This document shows positions 34,649-43,330 of a stretch of 50,358 bases of DNA, piece after piece. Positions within the stretch are counted from its first letter, which is position 1. Each line of letters starts with the position of its first letter. The position numbers and the translations under genes were made by a program. The stretch covers positions 1 to 50,358 of the forward strand of contig JBMNOP010000016.1 of NCBI GenBank assembly GCA_050943135.1. Reading direction: 5' to 3'. Source of the stretch: RUG695 sp050943135 (GTDB lineage: Bacteria > Planctomycetota > Planctomycetia > Pirellulales > Thermoguttaceae). The notes under the pieces were generated by a model, which saw only the letters and a list, made by a program, of their open reading frames with translations, did not search any database and was not told the origin of the DNA.

Positions 34649-35326
34649 TCACGAAAGAAGAATTCCGTGTTCTTGCAGGTAGGCGATCACCTCGTCGGCG
34701 AGTATTTCCGGAGATTTCTTACCGCCGTCAAGAACCAGTTCCGGCCTCTGAGGGACTTCGTACGGATCGTCGATTCCGGTGAATCCTTTCATTTCCCCGG
34801 CCCGGGCTTTTTTATAGAGACCTTTCGGATCACGTTCTTCACAGATTTCGAGGGGAGTATCCATGAAAACCTCGATGAATTCACCTGCCGCCATCGTGGC
34901 GCGGACCCGGTCGCGGTCGATTCGGTACGGACTGATGAACGCGGTCAATGCAATCGTCCCGGATTCCGCGAGAAGTTTGGCAACCGCGCCGACCCGACGG
35001 ATATTTTCTGCGCGGTCCTCCGCCGAAAAGCCGAGTCCGAATCGTTTCGCGAATTCTTCGCCGCGATCTTCGGCCAAAATTTTCGGCGAGGCATTTAAGG
35101 AATGGCGGACATTGTCGCCGTCAAGAACAAAGCTTTTCTTCCCGAGTTTGAACAGCTTATGATCGACGATATTCGCGATCGTGCTCTTGCCGCTGGCGCT
35201 CAGACCGGTAAACCAAACGATACACCCTTTGTTTCCATTGGCGGCTTCCCGCTCATGACGTGGGACGGCAAACTTGTGCCAGTAGACTTCAACGTTATCG
35301 GTGCCTGCATGGTCGAAATTGGCCAT
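34649..35326 (-). CDS. cysC: Adenylylsulfate (APS) kinase
   Basis: A 225-residue kinase that phosphorylates APS to PAPS, the sulfate donor. Walker A is at 41-49 (GLSASGKST), followed by the family signature LDGDNVRHSL and later FISPYRIDRDRVR and FTGIDDPYEVP. The N-terminal ~25 residues are the usual lid-like lead (VEVYWHKFAVPR). About 15 extra residues interrupt the usual DNVR-x-LN-DLGFS segment (roughly 80-97). GAGA lies 2-6 nt upstream of the ATG. No ATP sulfurylase (sat, cysDN) or PAPS reductase is in the window, so PAPS may feed sulfotransferases rather than sulfur assimilation; that is inference. Confidence 0.93.
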   Translation of the reverse strand: MANFDHAGTDNVEVYWHKFAVPRHEREAANGNKGCIVWFTGLSASGKSTIANIVDHKLFKLGKKSFVLDGDNVRHSLNASPKILAEDRGEEFAKRFGLGFSAEDRAENIRRVGAVAKLLAESGTIALTAFISPYRIDRDRVRATMAAGEFIEVFMDTPLEICEERDPKGLYKKARAGEMKGFTGIDDPYEVPQRPELVLDGGKKSPEILADEVIAYLQEHGILLS

Positions 35327-35412
35327 TTCTCAAAATCTCTTTCTGACTGTTGTAATGTACATTGCGTAAAGTTTAACGATTTTCCCCAAGTTCCGTTGAA
35401 TCTGTTATCGGC

Positions 35413-36249
35413 TTATTGCCTCTGTTTTCTTTTCTCTTCGGCGGCACTTTCTCGGGAATAGACGGGAAGAAGGGTGAACGGGTCGGTTTTCGGCGAGGCG
35501 GCGGCGGCCAGGGCAACCCCTGCGGCCGAAGGGACGCCGTGTGGCAATGGGAGAAAGGCGAGCCTCTGTTCCGCCGATGTGGCAATTCGCCGGGAATTGA
35601 GAGCCGGTCCCGCGTACAAGAGGGGAAAAGGCTTGTCCGGAGCGGGACTTAAGCCGCCCGCGGCATTTTTGTCTGACACGACAGAAGCTAAATGGACTTC
35701 GGAGAGAGTTACCCCTTTCCGTTCAGGTGCGAGCCAGTCGACAAGGGGTTCTAAACGGAATTTTTTACCGAGCGGAATCGGGACGGGGGAGCCGAGTCGA
35801 ACCAGAAAGTCGCGTGAGGTGACATCGCCACGCTGGGCGTTGATTCCGATGGTAATCGTTGCACCGCCACGGGCCAGAACCTGTTCAAAAACCGGGTTGC
35901 TGTTGTCTTCCCCGAGTATGTTTGCCAAAGATGCGGCGACCTGCCATGCGGCGGCTTCAAGAGTATCGACACCAAACAGCTCGGCCCGGCAAGCCCAAGC
36001 GAGGACTTTGGCCGTCGTGACCCCGACCCGGAGACCGGTGAACGACCCAGGACCGACCGCGACGGCAATCGCGTCGAGTTCGGGTGGTGTCCACCCTTGG
36101 GATTCAAGGATCGACTCAATGGCCGGAACGAGCGACTGTGCGCTCCGCTGGTTTTCGGCCAGCGGTCGCTCGACCAGGAGGATTCCCCCTTCGGCAACGG
36201 CAACGCTTCCGCGAAGTTCGGTGGTTTCGATAGCCAAAAGCTTCGTCAA
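35413..36249 (-). CDS. tsaB: tRNA N6-threonylcarbamoyladenosine synthesis protein TsaB
   Basis: A 278-residue ASKHA-fold partner of TsaD in making t6A37 on ANN-decoding tRNAs. MTKLLAIETTELRGSVAV is the phosphate-1-type opening, and AVAVGPGSFTGLRVG is the family signature near residues 64-78. The usual protein is about 220-235 residues; the C-terminal ~40 residues extend past it and are Ala/Pro-rich. It is divergent from the phosphoesterase gene, with an AT-rich 100-nt spacer carrying the promoter. Cytoplasmic. Confidence 0.92.
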   Translation of the reverse strand: MTKLLAIETTELRGSVAVAEGGILLVERPLAENQRSAQSLVPAIESILESQGWTPPELDAIAVAVGPGSFTGLRVGVTTAKVLAWACRAELFGVDTLEAAAWQVAASLANILGEDNSNPVFEQVLARGGATITIGINAQRGDVTSRDFLVRLGSPVPIPLGKKFRLEPLVDWLAPERKGVTLSEVHLASVVSDKNAAGGLSPAPDKPFPLLYAGPALNSRRIATSAEQRLAFLPLPHGVPSAAGVALAAAASPKTDPFTLLPVYSRESAAEEKRKQRQ

Positions 36250-36281
36250 TTTCGGCGGTTCTTCCTAATTTTTTTATTTAT

Positions 36282-36308
36282 ATTATACTAGGAACGACGT
36301 GTTGACAA
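36282..36308 (-). promoter_or_regulatory. Putative tsaB promoter
   Basis: On the minus strand TTGTCA (36308-36303), 15-nt spacer, TATAAT (36287-36282). The spacing is short. On the plus strand the same spot reads TTGACA (36302-36307), so a divergent phosphoesterase promoter may overlap it. Confidence 0.5.
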
Positions 36309-36350
36309 GTTCGTTCGTGGCATGATGATGAGATTTTCAAGAGGCGCTTG

Positions 36351-37136
36351 GTGAAACAGGCAATTATCAGTGATATTCACAGCAACCTCGAAGCATTCCA
36401 AGCTGTTTTGGCCGACATGGACGCCATAGGGGTCGACGAGGTTTATTGTCTCGGCGATCTGATCGGCTATGGACCAAATCCCAAAGAATGCGTTGACCTG
36501 GCAATGAAGGCCGAGTCGAAGATCAAAATCTGCATTATGGGGAACCATGATTATGCCGCGATCTACGAACCGGGCGGCTTTAACTCGGTGGCGGAACAGG
36601 CGATCTATTGGACCCGCGAACAGCTCGAAAAAGCCCGGGACCGAAAGGCCGAGATGCGGCTCGATTTCGTCAGCGGCCAGCTTAAACGTGCTTACCGGGA
36701 AGGCGATTTTCTCTACGTTCACGGTTCACCGAAAAATCCGACCAGCGAATATGTTTTCAAAGAAGATGTCCGCGACAGCAAAATGGAAAAATTCTTCGGA
36801 CTTGTCCCGCGCTGTTGTTTTATGGGGCATACCCATGTTCCGGGAATTTTTACCTGCGACAACTCCCCGACCGCGGTTTTCCCCTACGACTTTATCTCTC
36901 CTGACCAGCTCGAAGGCGGGCGATATCGAATCGGGCCCGATAAAGTGATGGTGAATGTCGGCTCGGTCGGTCAGCCCCGTGACCATGACCCTCGTGCGTG
37001 CTACGCTATTCTTTACGACGGTCAGCTTCTTGAATTCCGTCGTGTTTCCTACGATATCGAAAAGACGTATCAGAAGATCGTTCAGATTCCGGACCTCGAC
37101 AATTTCCTGGGAGAACGTCTGAAACAAGGGCGCTGA
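36351..37136 (+). CDS. Calcineurin-like metallophosphoesterase (YfcE/MJ0936 family)
   Basis: About 261 residues holding all metallophosphoesterase blocks: D8-x-H10 (SDIHSN), GDLIGYG with D36, GNHD (64-67), a HGSP motif, and GHTHVP. These bind two metals and hydrolyse phosphodiesters or nucleotides. GAGG sits 6 nt before the GTG at 36351; a TTG at 36348 is the alternative. A 98-nt gap leads to yidC, which may share the transcript. The real substrate is unknown. Confidence 0.88.
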   Translation: MKQAIISDIHSNLEAFQAVLADMDAIGVDEVYCLGDLIGYGPNPKECVDLAMKAESKIKICIMGNHDYAAIYEPGGFNSVAEQAIYWTREQLEKARDRKAEMRLDFVSGQLKRAYREGDFLYVHGSPKNPTSEYVFKEDVRDSKMEKFFGLVPRCCFMGHTHVPGIFTCDNSPTAVFPYDFISPDQLEGGRYRIGPDKVMVNVGSVGQPRDHDPRACYAILYDGQLLEFRRVSYDIEKTYQKIVQIPDLDNFLGERLKQGR

Positions 37137-37233
37137 TCTTTTAAGAGCGGGTCGGCCCGGTTCCGGTGCTGCCGACGGTTCCCTCTGATTTTCGTGTCGG
37201 CACGATGCCGGCCGTCACCTTTGAAAGTAATTT

Positions 37234-40113
37234 ATGGCTATACCGAACCTTCCTCAATATCATTCTCCTCCCTCGATCCCGCGTGCTTCCACCTCGTCAG
37301 AAGAACCCCGAAAGGGTGGAGGTTGTTTCAATACCCTGCTGTTGGCCATCCTGATGATGTGGACCATCAGCTTCCTCACCAAAAAGCAGCCGACTCCGCC
37401 CCCGGAGAGACCGACCGACCCGGTCGCTGAACATCAGGAGCTCGACGCCGAACAACTTGCCGAAGTTGCGGCGACGCTGACCGATGAAGAGAAAACCGAG
37501 GCGGGAAAACACGTTTGCCCGGAATTTATCACGCTCGGAAGCCTTGATCCGAAAAGCCCGTTCAGAATGCTGGTTACCCTTTCAAACCGCGGGGCGGCGG
37601 TAACCCGTGTCGAGATGAACGAAAGGGAATTTCGTGATTGTGCCGATACGACCGGATATCTTGGGCAGATCGTCGCCGACGAGACGATTGCCGCGCAAGA
37701 GATCGCCGCGGGACTTCCGGGACTCGGAATCCAGACGGTCGGTGCGGGAACCCCTGCCGCCGAGGCCGGACTTAAGCCGGGCGACCGGATCGTATCGATT
37801 GACCTTTCCGAAAATAAGGCGGTCGGCACGTCGATCGAAGTGACCTCGTTCAACGATTTGCGGCAGGCCCTTCTGAAAACCAAACCCGAAGAGACGGTCA
37901 AGCTCGAAATCATCCGCAAAGAGAGGCTGCCGCTCGAAGTCGCGACGCTTCCCGAAGAGGACGCCCCTGCCGACAACGCGGCTTCCGCCGATACCGAAGC
38001 CACGTCGGACACCCCGGCGATGCCTGCTTCCGAGACCATTACGGTAAAACTGGCCAACGCGCCGCTTCAGGTGATCCGTCCGATGGGGGTGATCGCCAAC
38101 TACGGCGACTATGCCAATATGGTCGGTCTGCAAGGGGTCGATCGTGACATTTCGAACGATCTCTACGACGTACAGAACGAAAAGGAGTTCCACCGACGCC
38201 CGAACACCGATCCCTCGTCGTTCCTGATGACCCTGGCCACCTACGACACATCGAAAAAACTCGCGTGGCCCGCATATCACCCCGGTACACGCACGATTTC
38301 GGTCGGCCGTAACAATGCGCTCGAACTCGAACTGCCGTTTTACTCACTCGATCAAGACGGTCTCTTGACCCGGTCGGCCGACGCGGGAATGCGCGGCGGC
38401 CATTGGGAATATGATCCCGGCCAATCGAACGAATCGACCGCGGTCTTTCGAAAGATACTCCCGGTCTACAAGCTCGAAATTCGGAAAATCTATCGGTTGA
38501 GCGAAGTCCCGCCCCGAGAGAACGGAGTCAAAAAGCAGGGGAATCCCGATTACCATCTTTCCCTGACCGTTGAGATGCGCAACCTCGATACCGAAAAGGC
38601 GCATACGGTTTCCTATTTTCTCGACGGCCCGACTTCCCTTCCGGTCGAAGGGCTCTGGTTTTCGCTCGGAAGAAAAACCGGCCCGGGCTGGGGAACCTAC
38701 GGTCTGCACGACATGGTCCTGAAACTGAACGGTAATAATTTCCGTGTGTTCCGTTGTACCGATATCGCGGAGGAAAAAGACGAGCACAGCCGTCCGAGCG
38801 ATCCGGTCGGGATCGATTTTATCGGGATCGACTCGCAATACTTTGAGGTCACGATGATTCCCGACGTCGGGCAGGACGGCGTGAAGCCTCTCCTGGAATA
38901 CCTCCCGATCCGTGTCGGGGCCCGGCTTGCCAAAAAGGCGACGTTTACCAATATTTCGTTCCGACTCAAAAGCGAAGAGAAGAACCTTGCCCCCGCCGGA
39001 CAGGCGGGAGACCGCACGAGCGAAAGTTACACCATTTTTGTCGGTCCGAAACGTGCTGCTGACCTGAACGCCTACGGATTGGGCGAAACGCTTGTCTACG
39101 GCTGGTTTTGGTTCGTTTCGAAACCGATGGCCGTTCTCTTGGATTTCTTCCGCCATTACCTGGTCTTCAACTACGGTTTGGCGATTATTCTCTTAACGGT
39201 TTTGGTTCGGCTCTTGCTCTTCCCGATCAGTATCAAAATGGTCGCAAGTTCGTTACGGATGCAGAAACTGCAACCACAGATCAGCGCATTGCAAGAGAAA
39301 TACAAGAACGATGCCGCGGAGCTGATGAAGGCGCAGCGCGAACTTTGGAAGAAGAACAAGGTCAATCCGTTTGGAAGCTGTCTGCCGCTCTTCTTGCAGA
39401 TTCCGATCTTTGTGGGTTTGTATAAGGTCCTCAGCTTGGACGTGAACCTGTATGGAGCGCCGCTGATCAGCGAAAAGGTCCGTTGGTGCTCGAACTTGGC
39501 AGCGCCCGATATGCTCCTTAACTGGAGCGAGTTTTGGAACTCCCATGGGTGGCCCTCGTTCAACCTCGGAATGGGGATGTTTTCCCTCGGTCCGTACCTA
39601 AACCTCTTGCCGCTACTGACCGTCGCCCTCTTCCTGGTGCAGCAGGCGTTCGTGATGCCACCGATTACCGGAAGAACGCCCCAAGAGATTCAGCAGCAGA
39701 AGATGATGCGCTTCATGATGAAGATCATGATGATCTTGATGGGCTTTATGTTCTTTAAAGTTCCTTGCGGACTCTGTATCTACTTTATCACGAGTGCTCT
39801 CTGGGGAATGCTCGAACGCCGATTTCTGCCGAAACGGGACCAGGCAATCGTTACCGATACCGGTCAGGCAGTGATCGACGTAACGCCGACAACTTCTTCC
39901 GCCGGTGGCTCGGCCAAACCGACAAAGAGCAAGAATCCCCGTCGCGGCCGCCGAACGACGTCAGGCAAAGCCGAACCGCAGAAGAAGGGGTGGCGCGAAA
40001 TGTGGGCCGAAGTCTTGGAAAAAACCAAAGAGCAGCAGAAACTCGCGAAGGCGGAACTGGAAAAACGGAAAAAGGCCGCCGCCAAATCGAACCATCGAAA
40101 AAAGCGCAAGTAA
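37234..40113 (+). CDS. yidC: Membrane protein insertase YidC with an apparent PDZ insertion
   Basis: A 959-residue insertase, far longer than the ~550 of E. coli. It has a first TM (about 32-48), a large periplasmic domain, then the conserved five-helix core (about 620-865). The hydrophilic-groove Arg is R659 in LLTVLVRLLLFP. QLWKKNKVNPFGSCLPLFLQ-like RELWKKNKVNPFGSC fits the C1-C2 coiled coil. The basic tail (885-959) resembles the ribosome-binding tail of some homologues. Unusually, residues ~160-240 of the periplasmic domain read like a PDZ domain (PGLGIQTVGAGTPAAEAGLK, then KPGDRIVSID). An Ala/Asp/Ser/Thr-rich linker follows (240-268). A serine hydrolase gene follows 46 nt later. Confidence 0.93.
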   Translation: MAIPNLPQYHSPPSIPRASTSSEEPRKGGGCFNTLLLAILMMWTISFLTKKQPTPPPERPTDPVAEHQELDAEQLAEVAATLTDEEKTEAGKHVCPEFITLGSLDPKSPFRMLVTLSNRGAAVTRVEMNEREFRDCADTTGYLGQIVADETIAAQEIAAGLPGLGIQTVGAGTPAAEAGLKPGDRIVSIDLSENKAVGTSIEVTSFNDLRQALLKTKPEETVKLEIIRKERLPLEVATLPEEDAPADNAASADTEATSDTPAMPASETITVKLANAPLQVIRPMGVIANYGDYANMVGLQGVDRDISNDLYDVQNEKEFHRRPNTDPSSFLMTLATYDTSKKLAWPAYHPGTRTISVGRNNALELELPFYSLDQDGLLTRSADAGMRGGHWEYDPGQSNESTAVFRKILPVYKLEIRKIYRLSEVPPRENGVKKQGNPDYHLSLTVEMRNLDTEKAHTVSYFLDGPTSLPVEGLWFSLGRKTGPGWGTYGLHDMVLKLNGNNFRVFRCTDIAEEKDEHSRPSDPVGIDFIGIDSQYFEVTMIPDVGQDGVKPLLEYLPIRVGARLAKKATFTNISFRLKSEEKNLAPAGQAGDRTSESYTIFVGPKRAADLNAYGLGETLVYGWFWFVSKPMAVLLDFFRHYLVFNYGLAIILLTVLVRLLLFPISIKMVASSLRMQKLQPQISALQEKYKNDAAELMKAQRELWKKNKVNPFGSCLPLFLQIPIFVGLYKVLSLDVNLYGAPLISEKVRWCSNLAAPDMLLNWSEFWNSHGWPSFNLGMGMFSLGPYLNLLPLLTVALFLVQQAFVMPPITGRTPQEIQQQKMMRFMMKIMMILMGFMFFKVPCGLCIYFITSALWGMLERRFLPKRDQAIVTDTGQAVIDVTPTTSSAGGSAKPTKSKNPRRGRRTTSGKAEPQKKGWREMWAEVLEKTKEQQKLAKAELEKRKKAAAKSNHRKKRK

Positions 40114-40159
40114 CACTGCTGTTTACATGATACATCCGAACAAAGAAAGAGTTTATGCC

Positions 40160-41296
40160 ATGTCGATCCGTCATTTGATTTACTCGGTGGCTTTGAGCTT
40201 TGTCCTTTTGGGGGCAGGAGTCGTCATTGCCCAAGATTCGATTTCCGCGGCGATTCAGCCTTACGTCGAACAAGGGGTTTTCCCCGGCCTCCTTTCGGTA
40301 TCCGCCGATCAAGAGGGCCGGTTGACCGTCGAGTCGGTCGGTTGGGCCGACATCGAACGTCGGATTCCGATGGCAATGGATAGCGTTTACTGGATCGCAT
40401 CAATGACCAAGGGGGTTACCGGCGCAGGTTTGCTGATTTTGGTCGACGAAGGTCTGGTCGATCTCGACGCACCGATCGAAAATTATCTGCCGGAATTCAA
40501 AAATATTCGGGTCGAAGAAGCGGGGGAAAACGGGGTTGTCACCGTTCGTCCTCCGAAAACGAAACCGACGCTGCGTCAAGCGATGTGTCATATGGCCGGA
40601 TTTCGGTTCGTCACGCCGACGATGGACCGATTCGGTATCGACATTTTTCCGGCCCGAATCCTTGCCTCGACGATGGTCGAAGTTCCCCTCTTCGCCGACC
40701 CGGGCACGAAGTTCGGTTACAGCAATCTCGGCATCGATGTCGGTGCCGCGGTGATCGAAGCGGTAACGGGGGCTCCGTTCGAAGAGTTCCTTCAAAAACG
40801 GATTTTCGACCCGCTCGAAATGAACGACACCTCGTTCTGGCTCACCGAAGATCAGAACGCCCGGCTCGTCACCCCGTACAAGGTGGTCGACGGTCAATGT
40901 GTTGCCGACACCATCGATCCGCTGACCTATCCCCTTACCGACCGTAACCGTCGGTATGCCGAAGCGGGGGGCGGGCTCTTCTCGACTCCGTGCGACATCA
41001 TCAAATTCTATCAGATGATCGCGGGGAAAGGCGAGTATTGCGGTGTCCGTATCCTTTCGGAAGAAGCGATTCGGACCCTGGCGACCAAGCAGACTCCCGA
41101 AGGAACCGACGCGGCCTATTCGGTCGGAATGTGGACCGATGGCGAGTCGATTTGGCATGGCGGAGCCCTCGGCACCGAAGGGCACGCCAATCTCCAAACG
41201 GGGGAAGCCCGAATCTACATGGTTCAGCTAACAAGTTCGGTTGACCCGAAAATCAAAGAGACGGTCAACCGTATTCTCGACAGCCGGGTGAAATAA
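40160..41296 (+). CDS. Serine hydrolase of the beta-lactamase fold (class C/family VIII esterase-like)
   Basis: A 378-residue secreted protein with signal peptide MSIRHLIYSVALSFVLLGAG ending near AQDS. The catalytic motifs are S81-M-T-K84, Y187-S-N, and HGG in ESIWHGGALGTEG in place of the KTG box. This matches family VIII esterases, D-aminopeptidase DmpB-like and AmpC-like proteins, so esterase or peptidase activity is as likely as beta-lactamase activity. AAGAG sits about 10 nt upstream of the ATG at 40160; the upstream extension of the frame runs back through yidC and is ignored. Its TAA overlaps the ATG of the next gene by one base, which suggests a functional tie to the two ligases. Confidence 0.88.
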   Translation: MSIRHLIYSVALSFVLLGAGVVIAQDSISAAIQPYVEQGVFPGLLSVSADQEGRLTVESVGWADIERRIPMAMDSVYWIASMTKGVTGAGLLILVDEGLVDLDAPIENYLPEFKNIRVEEAGENGVVTVRPPKTKPTLRQAMCHMAGFRFVTPTMDRFGIDIFPARILASTMVEVPLFADPGTKFGYSNLGIDVGAAVIEAVTGAPFEEFLQKRIFDPLEMNDTSFWLTEDQNARLVTPYKVVDGQCVADTIDPLTYPLTDRNRRYAEAGGGLFSTPCDIIKFYQMIAGKGEYCGVRILSEEAIRTLATKQTPEGTDAAYSVGMWTDGESIWHGGALGTEGHANLQTGEARIYMVQLTSSVDPKIKETVNRILDSRVK

Positions 41297-42171
41297 TGCG
41301 AGCCTGGCTGGTTGTCAACGCTTTTCTCCAAAGCAAAAAATTTGAGGAAATCTACGCCCGGCTGATCCGGGCGTTTTCCTTATGCGGTGTTTCTCTTGAT
41401 CGAAAAAGCAACGCCGAACTTGTCTCGGTACTCGGTTCCCCGATACCCGACCCCCCCGACTTTGTTCTCTTCTGGGATAAAGATTATCCTTTGGCCTACC
41501 ACCTGGAACATTCCGGCCTGCGCCTCTTTAACCGAGCGCGGGCTATTGCCCTCTGCGACGACAAAGCGGCGACGGCGCTCGCTTTGGAACGAAGCGGGAT
41601 CCCGACCCCGAAAACGATCATCGCGCCGTTAAAATTCGATCTTGTCGCGGAACCGAACGATCGGTTTTTAGAAACGGCGGCAGCCGATCTTGGGTTCCCG
41701 CTCGTCATGAAAGAGCGGATCGGCTCGTTTGGTTCCCAGGTTGCCTTGGTTCGGAACATCGAAGAGATGCGCGAGACATTTCATGCCCGGCCCCAAGCCT
41801 CGTGGCTGTTCCAGGAATTTATCGCCGCGAGTTTCGGACGGGACATCCGTCTGCAGACACTGGGAGATCGAGTTGTGGCGGCGGCGGCCCGATACGGTGC
41901 GTCGGGCGACTTTCGTTCGAACGTCACCGCGGGCGGCAGAATGGAACCGATCGACCCGCCCGACTCGTTTAAAGAGCTGGCCCTGCGCGCGACGGCTCTC
42001 CTTGACCTCGATTTTGCCGGAGTCGACCTTCTTTACGGGGAAGGGGAAACGCCGATCCTGTGCGAGGTGAACTCCAATCCGCATTTCGTCAATCTGAACA
42101 ACGCGCTCGGGATATCCTTCGAAAAGATGCTGGCCGACCACATTCTGAAAAACCTCGCCGATCCCCCGTGA
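41296..42171 (+). CDS. RimK-like ATP-grasp ligase A
   Basis: A 291-residue ATP-grasp protein like RimK/LysX/glutathione synthase, which joins carboxylates to amines through acyl phosphates. It has an N-terminal pre-ATP domain (1-95), then the ATP-grasp blocks PLVMKERIGSFGSQVALV, FQEFIAASFGRDIRLQTLG, GDFRSNVTAGG and the metal-binding CEVNSNPHF near 266. GDFRSN-x3-GG is the RimK signature. It starts at the last base of the hydrolase stop and ends in a TGATG overlap with the next ligase. The substrate is unknown. Confidence 0.88.
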   Translation: MRAWLVVNAFLQSKKFEEIYARLIRAFSLCGVSLDRKSNAELVSVLGSPIPDPPDFVLFWDKDYPLAYHLEHSGLRLFNRARAIALCDDKAATALALERSGIPTPKTIIAPLKFDLVAEPNDRFLETAAADLGFPLVMKERIGSFGSQVALVRNIEEMRETFHARPQASWLFQEFIAASFGRDIRLQTLGDRVVAAAARYGASGDFRSNVTAGGRMEPIDPPDSFKELALRATALLDLDFAGVDLLYGEGETPILCEVNSNPHFVNLNNALGISFEKMLADHILKNLADPP

Positions 42172-43007
42172 TGAACCTCTGGATCATTTATAACCGGGCC
42201 CGGCACCACGTCAATCGCTGGTTCGCCGATCGGCTCCGTACGGCGCTGCGCGAGCGGGGGAGTCATGCCGAGATTATCATCGCCGACACCCCCGGCGAAC
42301 TGCCGGCCGGGGAATTCCCCGAAATCGCCCTGAACCGTTCCGCCGATCCGGAAATCGCCTTATATCTCGAAAAGCACGGATGTCGGGTCTGGAACGACTC
42401 GTACACCGCACGAATTTGCAACGACAAATGGCAGACCCATTTATTGTTACAAGAAACAGGCATCCCGATTCTTCCCACCTTTCTGGCAACCGAAACTACC
42501 CTCGATACCCTTCCCGACATCCCGGGCGTCTTAAAATCGCGCGACGGGCACGGGGGAACGGAAGTCTACCTTGTAAACGATCCGGCCCGGCGAAAAGAAG
42601 CGTTCGGGAAAATCGGTAAACCGACCGCCGTTTTTCAGCGAGCGGCCACCGATTTGGGGAAAGACCTGCGTGTCTACGTCTTGGGAAAAACGATTGTTGC
42701 CGCGATGTTCCGGCGTTCCGAAACCGATTTCCGAAGCAATTTCTGTCTCGGAGGCCGGGCGGAGCGATGTGACCCGATTCCACCCGAAGTTCGCGATCAG
42801 GTAGGCCGAATCGTCGAACTTTTCCATTTCGGACTCGTCGGGATCGACTTCATTTTCGACCGAGGAAAACCGATATTCAACGAAATCGAGGACGTTGTCG
42901 GCACGCGCATGCTCTACGCCCACACCGACATAGACATCGCGGGCATCTACGCCGATTTTGTGCTGAGGCAGGGCAAACCGGATGAGATTTCCGTCGATCG
43001 TTCTTAG
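42171..43007 (+). CDS. RimK-like ATP-grasp ligase B
   Basis: A 278-residue ATP-grasp paralogue of ligase A. I start it at the ATG at 42171, overlapping the upstream stop by one base; an open extension back to 42060 lies inside ligase A. It has PGVLKSRDGHGGTEVYLV, FQRAATDLGKDLRVYVLG, TDFRSNFCLGGRAE and VGIDFIFDRGKPIFNEIEDV. The last segment has Glu-Ile-Glu-Asp where ligase A has E-V-N, so the metal ligand Asn is replaced and activity may differ. A tRNA-Arg promoter follows closely. Together with ligase A it forms a coupled pair. Products are unknown. Confidence 0.85.
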   Translation: MNLWIIYNRARHHVNRWFADRLRTALRERGSHAEIIIADTPGELPAGEFPEIALNRSADPEIALYLEKHGCRVWNDSYTARICNDKWQTHLLLQETGIPILPTFLATETTLDTLPDIPGVLKSRDGHGGTEVYLVNDPARRKEAFGKIGKPTAVFQRAATDLGKDLRVYVLGKTIVAAMFRRSETDFRSNFCLGGRAERCDPIPPEVRDQVGRIVELFHFGLVGIDFIFDRGKPIFNEIEDVVGTRMLYAHTDIDIAGIYADFVLRQGKPDEISVDRS

Positions 43008-43018
43008 CCCTGTTCCTC

Positions 43019-43046
43019 TTGCGACTAACCATAAGGGTGTTATAAT
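43019..43046 (+). promoter_or_regulatory. Promoter of tRNA-Arg
   Basis: TTGCGA (43019-43024), 16-nt spacer, TATAAT (43041-43046). The start near 43053 leaves about 67 nt of 5' leader for RNase P. Confidence 0.7.
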
Positions 43047-43119
43047 ACCGCAACCGGGTTCAGGCTGCCCCACCGTCCGATTGTAAACAACGCGTGGGCT
43101 GTTTAACCGCCACCCGTAA

Positions 43120-43193
43120 GCGCCTGTAGCTCAATCGGATAGAGCATCGGTCTTCGGAACCGAGGGTTAGGGGTTCGACTCCCTTCAGGCGTG
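43120..43193 (+). tRNA. tRNA-Arg (anticodon TCG)
   Basis: A full 74-nt cloverleaf: acceptor GCGCCTG with CAGGCGT (one G-T pair), D stem GCTC/GAGC, anticodon stem TCGGT/ACCGA with loop CTTCGGA (anticodon TCG, reads CGA), a 5-nt variable loop, and T stem AGGGG/CCCTT with TTCGACT. The discriminator is G. A20 and C35, the arginine identity bases, are both there. The CCA end is not encoded. A strong terminator follows directly. Confidence 0.97.
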
Positions 43194-43195
43194 TT

Positions 43196-43233
43196 CGCTC
43201 AGACCCCTTGTTTTAAGGGTCTGAGCGTTTTTT
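43196..43233 (+). terminator. Terminator of tRNA-Arg
   Basis: CGCTCAGACCC (43196-43206) pairs with GGGTCTGAGCG (43217-43227), followed by T6. The inner loop also holds CTT/AAG, extending the stem with a bulge. Confidence 0.93.
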
Positions 43234-43330
43234 ATCCTCTCATGCTGTCTTGATTTTTCACACGAAAAACGGGTGAACACGCGCATTTTCGGATAGCCGT
43301 TTCCAAGCGAGAACGCTCTTGGGTACGTTC

